A DNA stretch of 64,000 nt. Source: Geobacter argillaceus (GTDB lineage Bacteria; Desulfobacterota; Desulfuromonadia; Geobacterales; DSM-12255). This document shows positions 58,444-64,000 of this stretch, piece after piece (position 1 is the first letter of the stretch; each line of letters opens with the position of its first letter). A program made the translations under genes and the position numbers. Under the pieces are notes generated by a model. It made no database searches. It was not told the origin of the DNA and worked only from the letters and a program-made list of their open reading frames with translations. The DNA is taken from contig NZ_VLLN01000013.1 in assembly GCF_007830735.1 (NCBI RefSeq), positions 48,001 to 112,000 of the forward strand. Direction: 5' to 3'.

Positions 58444-59502
58444 ATGAAACTGCTCACTGAAACGATACACAGGGTTCAACCCGTCGACCGGGCATTGCTG
58501 GCAGAGGCCCAGAAGCTCCTGGACAACAAGACCAAGCCGCTCGGCGCCCTTGGCCGGCTGGAGGAGTTTGCCCGGCGGTTTGCCGCCATCACCGGGAACA
58601 TGGCCCCGGATACGGCGCACAAGGTGATCTATACCTTTGCCGGCGACCATGGTGTCGTAGAAGAGGGGGTGTCGGCCTTTCCCAAGGAGGTGACCCCCCA
58701 GATGGTGCTCAATATCCTCCGGGGCGGGGCCGGGGTGAATGTCCTGGCCAGGCACAGTGGAGTAGTGGTCAGGGTGGTGGATATCGGCGTTGATCACGAC
58801 TTTGGCCTGGTTCCGGAACTTGTCGTCCGCAAGGTGGCCCGGGGTACCCGGAATTTTGCCAAGGGACCGGCCATGACTCGGGAAGAGGCGGTGGCGTCCC
58901 TGGAGGTGGGGATCAGTCTGGCGTTTGAGGCCAAGGAGAGGGGGGTGGCCATGCTCGGCACCGGCGAGATGGGGATCGGCAATACCACGCCGTCGTCGGC
59001 CATCCTGGCCGTCTTGTCCGGCAAGTCGGCCAGGGAGGTAACCCATCGCGGAACCGGCATCAATGACGCCGCCCTGGAGAACAAGATCCGGGTGATCGAG
59101 CAGGGGCTGGCCATAAACCGGCCGGACCCGCGGGACCCGCTGGACGTGCTCGCCAAGGTGGGGGGGCTTGAGATCGCCGGGATTGCCGGTCTGGTGCTCG
59201 GCGCGGCTGCCTGCCGGATACCGGTGGTGGTGGACGGGTTCATCTCCACGGCCGGGGCACTGATTGCCTGCGAGCTGCAACCGCTGGCCAGGGAGTACCT
59301 GTTTGCGGCCCACGAGTCGGTGGAGATAGGCCATCGCTTCATGCTGGAGCGGCTGGGTGCCGAGCCGATTCTCGACCTGCAGTTCCGGCTGGGTGAGGGG
59401 ACCGGAGCGGCGTTGGCCATGGGGCTCATCGAGGCCGGGGTCAAGGTCCTGAAAGAGATGGCGAGCTTCGCCGAGGCCGGGGTCACTGAGGGGGAATACT
59501 GA
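58444..59502 (+). CDS. cobT: Nicotinate-nucleotide-benzimidazole phosphoribosyltransferase
   Basis: A 352-residue enzyme that activates the lower-ligand base by ribosylation, giving alpha-ribazole phosphate. '[20 protein letters not shown]', '[20 protein letters not shown]', '[20 protein letters not shown]', '[16 protein letters not shown]' and the final '[20 protein letters not shown]' are standard CobT segments. The catalytic Glu in the C-terminal third appears conserved. GGAGGGG precedes the ATG. It is placed to use the base made by the ThiC-family gene at the end of the operon. Confidence 0.95.
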   Translation: MKLLTETIHRVQPVDRALLAEAQKLLDNKTKPLGALGRLEEFARRFAAITGNMAPDTAHKVIYTFAGDHGVVEEGVSAFPKEVTPQMVLNILRGGAGVNVLARHSGVVVRVVDIGVDHDFGLVPELVVRKVARGTRNFAKGPAMTREEAVASLEVGISLAFEAKERGVAMLGTGEMGIGNTTPSSAILAVLSGKSAREVTHRGTGINDAALENKIRVIEQGLAINRPDPRDPLDVLAKVGGLEIAGIAGLVLGAAACRIPVVVDGFISTAGALIACELQPLAREYLFAAHESVEIGHRFMLERLGAEPILDLQFRLGEGTGAALAMGLIEAGVKVLKEMASFAEAGVTEGEY

Positions 59503-59503
59503 T

Positions 59504-59550
59504 GTAGGGGCGCGGTTGCCGCGCCCAGGGCGGGGAGACCCCGCCCCTAC
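59504..59550. repeat. GTAGGGGC-type palindromic repeat between cobT and cobS
   Basis: It starts GTAGGGGCGCGG and ends GCCCCTAC, with inner arms GCGCGGTTGCCGCGC and GGCGGGGAGACCCCGCC. It lies directly after the cobT stop and ends just before the cobS ribosome binding site. Confidence 0.82.
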
Positions 59551-59558
59551 GGAGAACC

Positions 59559-60302
59559 ATGCGTCTTTATTTCACCGCACTCCAGTTCCTGACCATCATC
59601 CCACTCCCCTTCACCGTCCGCTGGCGAGAAGGGGACCTGGGGCGTTCCATGGCCTTTTTCCCCCTGGTCGGATTGACCATCGGGGCACTCCTGGCCGGGC
59701 TCGATTTCTGTCTCGCGCCAATCCTGCCGCGGCCGGTAGCGGATCTCATCCTGGTGACGGCGCTCGCTCTGGTCACCGGTGTGCTCCATCTCGACGGCCT
59801 GGCCGATGTCTGCGACGGGCTGGCGGCCCGCGGCGGTCGCGAGCGGTTCCTGGCGGTCATGAAGGATTCCCGCATCGGGGCTGCCGGTGCTGCGGGGCTG
59901 TTCCTGGGGCTGTTCCTGAAGTATCAGGCGCTGCTGCAGTTGCCGCTGGCCGGCAAACGGGAGATGCTCATGCTGTTCCCGCTGCTGGCCCGCACGGCCC
60001 AGGTGCAACTGGCGGTCGGGGCGCGCCAGGCACGGCCGGATGGCCTGGGGGCCGCATGTAGTGCCGATGCCGGCGTGACCCATCTGGTGACGGCCGAGCT
60101 CACGGCCCTGGTGGCAAGCTGGCTCCTGCTCGGCGTGCCGGGCGCCGTCTGCTGGTCTGCTGCCGTCGTATTCACCGGCCTCTGCCGCTGGTGGTTCCAT
60201 CGTCGCCTGGGCGGGATTACCGGCGACGTCATCGGCTGCGTCAGCGAACTGAACGAGATTCTCTGCCTGCTCTTGCTCTTGGGGATGAATTTCAATACGT
60301 AG
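59559..60302 (+). CDS. cobS: Adenosylcobinamide-GDP ribazoletransferase
   Basis: A 247-residue polytopic membrane enzyme that joins adenosylcobinamide-GDP with alpha-ribazole to finish the cobalamin nucleotide loop. 'FLTIIPLPFTVRWREGDLGR', 'TGVLHLDGLADVCDGLAARG' (the acidic metal motif) and 'MKDSRIGAAGAAGLFLGLFL' are characteristic. About six hydrophobic segments are visible. The ATG follows GGAG by 4 nt. The TAG stop is provided by the first bases of the next GTAGGGGC repeat, so the C-terminus may have been changed by its insertion. Confidence 0.94.
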   Translation: MRLYFTALQFLTIIPLPFTVRWREGDLGRSMAFFPLVGLTIGALLAGLDFCLAPILPRPVADLILVTALALVTGVLHLDGLADVCDGLAARGGRERFLAVMKDSRIGAAGAAGLFLGLFLKYQALLQLPLAGKREMLMLFPLLARTAQVQLAVGARQARPDGLGAACSADAGVTHLVTAELTALVASWLLLGVPGAVCWSAAVVFTGLCRWWFHRRLGGITGDVIGCVSELNEILCLLLLLGMNFNT

Positions 60303-60355
60303 GGGCAAACCTTGTGTTTGCCCAATTTTCGGGCGATCACGAGGATCGCCCCTAC
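60299..60355. repeat. GTAGGGGC-type palindromic repeat overlapping the cobS stop
   Basis: It starts GTAGGGGCAAAC and ends ATCGCCCCTAC, with the inner hairpin arms GGCAAACCTTGTGTTTGCC and GGGCGATCACGAGGATCGCCC. The cobS stop codon TAG is the second to fourth base of the repeat. Confidence 0.82.
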
Positions 60356-60368
60356 AGGATGGATTCGA

Positions 60369-60971
60369 ATGACCCGTAAAACGCGTCTCTATCTCATCCG
60401 CCACGGCGAGGTGGTGGGGGCCGGCACCCCCCGCTACAATGGTCATGCCGACGTGGGGCTGACCGATCGTGGTCTGGACCAGTACCACCAGTTGAAGGGG
60501 CGGTTCGCAGGAATCAGGCTTGCGGCCTGCTACTCCAGCGACCTGACCCGCTGTGCCACCGGTGCCCGCATCCTGGGTGGCCACTTCGGCCTGGAACCGT
60601 TACTGGACTCAAGTCTCCGGGAGCTGAACATCGGCATCTGGGAGGGAATGACCTGGGCGGAGATCATTGCCCGCTATCCGGCCGAATGGGAGGCCCGGCT
60701 GGCCGACATCGTCAACTATCGGGTGCCGGAGGGGGAAAACCTGCTCGACCTGCAGGCCAGGGCAATGCCGGCCATCCGGCGGATTGTGGATCGGCACCGG
60801 GGTGAAGAGGTACTAGTGGTGGCGCATGGCGGCATCAATCGGCTCATCCTTCTGGACGCCATCGGCGCGCCACTCGGCGCGTTGTTCAACATCGAGCAGA
60901 CCTACGCCTGCCTCAACATCATCGATTACTACGAGGATGGCAAGGCAGTCGTCATGCTGCTGAACGGGTAA
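60369..60971 (+). CDS. cobC: Alpha-ribazole phosphatase (histidine phosphatase family)
   Basis: A 200-residue phosphoglycerate-mutase-like phosphatase that removes phosphate from alpha-ribazole phosphate. The catalytic loop '[14 protein letters not shown]' and the second His in '[14 protein letters not shown]' are present, as are '[16 protein letters not shown]' and '[19 protein letters not shown]'. The ATG at 60369 is the first codon after the repeat; the frame extends upstream but only through the repeat. The Shine-Dalgarno sequence is weak (AGGATGGA). The genomic place fits CobC, although this family can have other substrates. Confidence 0.9.
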   Translation: MTRKTRLYLIRHGEVVGAGTPRYNGHADVGLTDRGLDQYHQLKGRFAGIRLAACYSSDLTRCATGARILGGHFGLEPLLDSSLRELNIGIWEGMTWAEIIARYPAEWEARLADIVNYRVPEGENLLDLQARAMPAIRRIVDRHRGEEVLVVAHGGINRLILLDAIGAPLGALFNIEQTYACLNIIDYYEDGKAVVMLLNG

Positions 60972-60981
60972 GGAGAAAGAG

Positions 60982-62418
60982 ATGAAATCGGTCATCATCG
61001 CAGCGCCCATGAGCGGCTCGGGCAAGACCACCATCACCCTCGGCCTGATGGAGTGCCTGAAACGACGAGGGGTGAAGGTTGCCCCCTTCAAGGTTGGCCC
61101 GGACTTCATCGATCCCGGCTACCACAAGTTGGTGACGGGGCGGCCGTCAATCAATCTGGACGGCTGGATGTGCGGCCCGCAGACCGTTCGGGAGACCTTT
61201 GCCCGGCACACGAAAAACATGGATTTTGCGGTCATCGAAGGGGTCATGGGGCTGTTCGACGGGATCAGCGGCCGTTCCGACGAAGGGAGCACGGCCCAGA
61301 TCGCCCGTCTGACCGGTGCACCGGTGGTTCTGGTCCTGGATGCCAGGGGACTTGCCCGGAGCGCCGCGGCCATCGTCAAGGGGTTTGCCGAATTCGACCC
61401 GGACGTGCGGGTCAGCGGGGTGATCTTCAACAATGTGGCCAGCGATAACCATGCCCGTCTCCTGCGCGATGCGGTGGAAACGGTTCTGCCGGCGGTCCGG
61501 GTCCTCGGCTGTATCCCCCGCACCGACCAGTTGGCGATCCCTTCCCGTCACCTGGGGCTGATGACCGTCGAGGAAAATCCGCTGGAGCAGGAATTTCTGG
61601 ATCACCTGGTGGAGGTGACGCGCACCTATGTCGACCTGGGGATGTTCTGGAGCGTGGCGACGCCGACCGACCTGGCGGTGTCCCAAGCATTGTCGGTACC
61701 TGAACGAAAAACGGCCGGCGAGCCGGTCCGGATCGGGGTGGCGAGCGACAGGGCCTTCTGTTTCACCTATGAGACCAACCTGCAGCTGCTTGAGGAAGCC
61801 GGGGCCGAACTCTGCTTCTTTTCGCCCCTCACTGACAACGATCTGCCTGAGGGGGTTAACGGGCTCTATCTGCCCGGCGGTTACCCGGAACTCTTTGCCG
61901 ACACGCTGGCCGCCAACCATCGCCTGAAACGGGCGATTCGGGATGTTATCGAAGCAGAGATGCCGGTCTATGCCGAATGTGGCGGTTTCATCTACCTGAC
62001 CCGTGGGGTGGAAGAGGCGAGCGCTGAAGGGGGCCCTTATCTCCGGCCCCTCTCTCCGGGGGATGGAGGAGCCGAAGGAGGGGTGAGGGCACATGCGTTT
62101 GTCGGGATATTCCCGGCCACCACCCGCATGCTGCCGCGCCGCAAGGCGTTGGGGTACCGGGAAGTGAAACTGCGCGCCGACACAATCATCGGCCGCAAGG
62201 GGACCGTGGCCCGGGGGCACGAGTTCCACTACTCCGAGATGGGAGCGATGCCGGCAGAGGTGGAGCGGCTTTACCGGGTCCGCAGGGGGCAGAACGATCT
62301 GGGGGTGGAGGGGTACCGCTACAAAAACTGTCTTGCCTCGTACATCCATCTCCACTTCGGCAGTAACCCGGCAATAGCCGAGTCGTTCGTGGAGAGTTGC
62401 CGGAAATTCAAAAGGTAG
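60982..62418 (+). CDS. cobB: Cobyrinate a,c-diamide synthase (CbiA type), with repeat insert
   Basis: A 478-residue ATP-dependent amidase acting on the corrin ring. The N-terminal P-loop domain '[20 protein letters not shown]' with '[12 protein letters not shown]' is followed by a class I glutaminase domain near residue 250 ('[20 protein letters not shown]', '[11 protein letters not shown]', nucleophile Cys in '[13 protein letters not shown]'). Residues about 347-370 ('[20 protein letters not shown]') are absent from ordinary homologues and coincide with a G/C-run palindromic element, inserted in frame just after the nucleophile segment. GGAG precedes the ATG. The stop TAG lies in another repeat. 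Confidence 0.94.
   Translation: MKSVIIAAPMSGSGKTTITLGLMECLKRRGVKVAPFKVGPDFIDPGYHKLVTGRPSINLDGWMCGPQTVRETFARHTKNMDFAVIEGVMGLFDGISGRSDEGSTAQIARLTGAPVVLVLDARGLARSAAAIVKGFAEFDPDVRVSGVIFNNVASDNHARLLRDAVETVLPAVRVLGCIPRTDQLAIPSRHLGLMTVEENPLEQEFLDHLVEVTRTYVDLGMFWSVATPTDLAVSQALSVPERKTAGEPVRIGVASDRAFCFTYETNLQLLEEAGAELCFFSPLTDNDLPEGVNGLYLPGGYPELFADTLAANHRLKRAIRDVIEAEMPVYAECGGFIYLTRGVEEASAEGGPYLRPLSPGDGGAEGGVRAHAFVGIFPATTRMLPRRKALGYREVKLRADTIIGRKGTVARGHEFHYSEMGAMPAEVERLYRVRRGQNDLGVEGYRYKNCLASYIHLHFGSNPAIAESFVESCRKFKR
62030..62090. repeat. Palindromic repeat inserted in frame within cobB
   Basis: A C-run (GGCCCCTCTCTCC) faces a G-run (GGAGGAGCCGAAGGAGGGG) around GGGGGATGG. It is translated as a Pro/Gly-rich loop with '[12 protein letters not shown]', a wording typical of proliferating palindromic elements. 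It has kept the frame. Confidence 0.65.
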
Positions 62419-62443
62419 GGGCAATTCATCGAATTGCTCCCAC
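62415..62443. repeat. Short GTAGGGGC-type repeat overlapping the cobB stop
   Basis: A shorter hairpin with the arms GTAGGGGCAATTC and GAATTGCTCCCAC. The cobB stop TAG is its second to fourth base, as at cobS. It lies before the ThiC-family gene and may stabilise the mRNA between the two genes. Confidence 0.75.
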
Positions 62444-62472
62444 ACAAGATATCAATACAACGAGGAGATAGG

Positions 62473-63780
62473 ATGAAAACCCAGATCGAACTGGCCCGCG
62501 AAGGGGTCATCACCGCCCAGATGCAAACCGTTGCCTTTGACGAAGAGGTTGCCCCGGAGTATGTCCGGCAGATGGTGGCCGAGGGAAAGACCGTCATTCC
62601 CTGGAACCATGTCCGGAAACCGAAGGCGGTGGGGATCGGCAAGGGGCTCCGGACCAAGGTGAACGCCTCCATCGGCACCTCCTCGGATATCGTCGACTAC
62701 GCGGCCGAGGTGCGCAAGGCGCGGGCCGCCCGGGAGTCCGGGGCCGACACACTGATGGAACTCTCGGTCGGCGGAGACCTGGACCGGGTGCGGCGGGAGG
62801 TGATCGCCAGCGTTGACCTGCCCGTCGGAAACGTCCCGCTGTACCAGGCGTTCTGCGAGGCGGCCCGCAAGTACGGTGATCCGAACAAACTGGACGAGGA
62901 GATGCTCTTCGATCTGATCGAGCGGCAGTGCGCCGACGGCATGGCGTTCATGGCGGTTCATTGCGGCATCAACCTCTATACCATCGAGCGGCTGCGCAAG
63001 CAGGGATACCGCTACGGCGGCCTGGTCTCCAAGGGCGGGGTGAGCATGGTTGCCTGGATGCTGGCCAATGGCCGGGAAAACCCGCTTTACGAGAAGTTCG
63101 ACCGGGTGGTGGGCATCCTGAAAAAGTACGACACGGTGCTGTCGCTGGGGAACGGTCTCCGGGCCGGCGCCATCCACGACAGTTCGGACCGGGCCCAGAT
63201 CCAGGAACTGCTCATCAACTGCGAGCTGGCCGAGATTGGCCGGGAGATGGGGTGCCAGATGCTGGTGGAAGGCCCCGGCCATGTGCCGCTGGACGAGGTG
63301 GAGGGGAACATCCAGTTGCAGAAGCGGATGAGCGGCGGCGCACCGTACTACATGCTCGGCCCCATTTCAACAGACGTTGCCCCCGGCTTCGACCACATCA
63401 CCGCCGCCATCGGCGCGGCCCAGTCGAGCCGCTTCGGCGCGGACCTGATCTGCTACATCACCCCGGCCGAGCATTTGGCCCTGCCCAACGAGGAGGATGT
63501 CCGCCAGGGGGTGAAGGCGGCCAGGATCGCCGCCTATATCGGCGACATGAACAAGTACCCGGAGAAGGGGCGCCAGCGGGATATGGAGATGTCCAAGGCC
63601 CGTCGCGACCTGAACTGGGAGAAGCAGTTCCAGCTCGCCCTCTACCCGGAGGACGCCCGCGCCATCCGCGCCAGCCGCACCCCGGAGGACGAGGCCACCT
63701 GCACCATGTGCGGGGATTTCTGCGCCTCCCGCGGGGCCGGGAAGCTGTTTGCGGCGGATTTGAACGACGCAAAGCGGTAG
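62473..63780 (+). CDS. bzaF: ThiC-family radical SAM enzyme, probable 5-hydroxybenzimidazole synthase
   Basis: A 435-residue member of the ThiC family. 'MKTQIELAREGVITAQMQTV', 'NASIGTSSDIVDYAAEVRKA', 'HCGINLYTIERLRKQGYRYG', 'GPGHVPLDEVEGNIQLQKRM' and 'CYITPAEHLALPNEEDVRQG' are typical. The C-terminal cluster motif is 'CTMCGDFC' (CX2CX3C), one residue shorter than the CX2CX4C of long-form ThiC. ThiC makes the thiamin pyrimidine; its paralogue BzaF makes 5-hydroxybenzimidazole from aminoimidazole ribotide. Location at the end of a riboswitch-controlled cobalamin operon that includes cobT, with no TPP riboswitch, favours BzaF. GAGGAGATAGG precedes the ATG. ThiC itself cannot be excluded. Confidence 0.8.
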   Translation: MKTQIELAREGVITAQMQTVAFDEEVAPEYVRQMVAEGKTVIPWNHVRKPKAVGIGKGLRTKVNASIGTSSDIVDYAAEVRKARAARESGADTLMELSVGGDLDRVRREVIASVDLPVGNVPLYQAFCEAARKYGDPNKLDEEMLFDLIERQCADGMAFMAVHCGINLYTIERLRKQGYRYGGLVSKGGVSMVAWMLANGRENPLYEKFDRVVGILKKYDTVLSLGNGLRAGAIHDSSDRAQIQELLINCELAEIGREMGCQMLVEGPGHVPLDEVEGNIQLQKRMSGGAPYYMLGPISTDVAPGFDHITAAIGAAQSSRFGADLICYITPAEHLALPNEEDVRQGVKAARIAAYIGDMNKYPEKGRQRDMEMSKARRDLNWEKQFQLALYPEDARAIRASRTPEDEATCTMCGDFCASRGAGKLFAADLNDAKR

Positions 63781-63782
63781 GG

Positions 63783-63857
63783 CTGAAACTTGAATGGCAC
63801 CCGGATTTAAAGGCAAAATCTTTGATGGGACACGGTAAAGGCGGAACAATCAGATAA
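63783..63857 (+). pseudogene. Possible BrnT toxin remnant
   Basis: A 24-codon stretch directly after the ThiC-family gene reads 'LKLEWHPDLKAKSLMGHGKG' before a stop 2 nt upstream of the antitoxin-like start. It resembles the first residues of BrnT toxins (FEWD..KA...N..KHG), but the rest of that approximately 90-residue toxin is missing and no ATG begins it. Chance resemblance is possible. Confidence 0.25.
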
Positions 63858-63859
63858 AG

Positions 63860-64000
63860 ATGAAAGCTAAGGATTTCGATCGAAAATTTGATGATGGCGA
63901 GGATGTCACGGCATACCTGGATATCTCCCGTGAACGCCGGCCAGAGCAGGAGCAGAAGCGTGTCAACGTCGATTTCCCGCTCTGGATGATCCAGCAACTG
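63860..64000 (+). CDS. BrnA/CopG-like antitoxin, 3' end outside window
   Basis: The first 47 codons are visible: 'MKAKDFDRKFDDGEDVTAYL' followed by 'DISRERRPEQEQKRVNVDFP' and 'LWMIQQL'. The segment 'KRVNVDFPLWMIQQL' is the start of a ribbon-helix-helix DNA-binding domain of BrnA/CopG antitoxins. The gene runs off the right edge. Its Shine-Dalgarno sequence is weak (GATAAAG). An intact toxin is not visible upstream in this window. Confidence 0.65.
   Translation, partial: MKAKDFDRKFDDGEDVTAYLDISRERRPEQEQKRVNVDFPLWMIQQL

Noticed and set aside
62473..63780. Plain thiamin biosynthesis thiC
   Set aside because: It is not excluded, but no TPP riboswitch or other thi gene is near, and the gene is the last of a cobalamin operon, so the benzimidazole-synthase reading was preferred.
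1..64000. tRNA, rRNA, insertion-sequence transposase or CRISPR array
   Set aside because: None was recognised. The intergenic spaces are short and are accounted for by leaders, terminators, repeats and the riboswitch.

Overview
The window looks like a chromosomal segment of a Geobacter-like bacterium (Desulfuromonadia/Geobacterales). It carries a complex I operon with a fused nuoBCD gene, small c-type cytochromes, an anaerobic cobalamin lower-ligand gene set, a type I-beta DAHP synthase and many TPR proteins. The species cannot be named from sequence alone. Most of the window is GC-rich; the first gene and the islet between nuoK and nuoL are visibly more AT-rich.

Bases 1-24461 are a flagellin and glycosyltransferase region. 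At its centre is a short flagellin gene with a near-perfect sigma-28 promoter and a structured leader. Downstream of it lie a gene of unknown function and flbT; flaF lies about 13 kb away. Around these are at least ten glycosyltransferase or TPR genes: GT9, several GT2 enzymes (one protein with three GT2 domains), two adjacent SPINDLY/OGT-like GT41 enzymes, a GT4 enzyme, a CgeB-like/GT2 fusion, a methyltransferase, and TPR-GT9-like proteins (one with three TPR-GT modules in one chain). The simplest reading is a flagellin O-glycosylation locus whose flagellin, FlaF and FlbT are of the alphaproteobacterial type.

Bases 24531-44305 (minus strand) are a complete complex I set in the order A-BCD-E-F-G-H-I-J-K-L-M-N. 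It is interleaved with two cytochrome c genes, a DUF488 gene, a V4R sensor-domain gene, a GGDEF diguanylate cyclase, a small secreted zinc-domain protein and an ankyrin-repeat protein. A 2 kb islet with toxin-antitoxin debris splits nuoK from nuoL. Palindromic repeats sit between genes and, in frame, inside NuoL and at the NuoJ C-terminus.

Bases 44313-56903 hold housekeeping and signalling genes, mostly on the minus strand: a divergent acetate-kinase paralogue, a peroxiredoxin, PriA, MscL, Hsp33, a U32 peptidase-family protein, a receiver-PAS-histidine kinase, a small secreted protein, aroF and an HDOD protein. aroF is preceded by a short leader ORF extremely rich in Phe/Tyr/Trp codons and an intrinsic terminator, the arrangement expected of transcription attenuation.

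Bases 56924-63780 (plus strand) hold engB and then a cobalamin riboswitch with its terminator controlling cobU-cobT-cobS-cobC-cobB and a ThiC-family gene that is probably bzaF (5-hydroxybenzimidazole synthase). The window ends in a partial antitoxin-like gene. Two families of short palindromic repeats are spread through the nuo and cob regions; in two cob genes the repeat supplies the stop codon.
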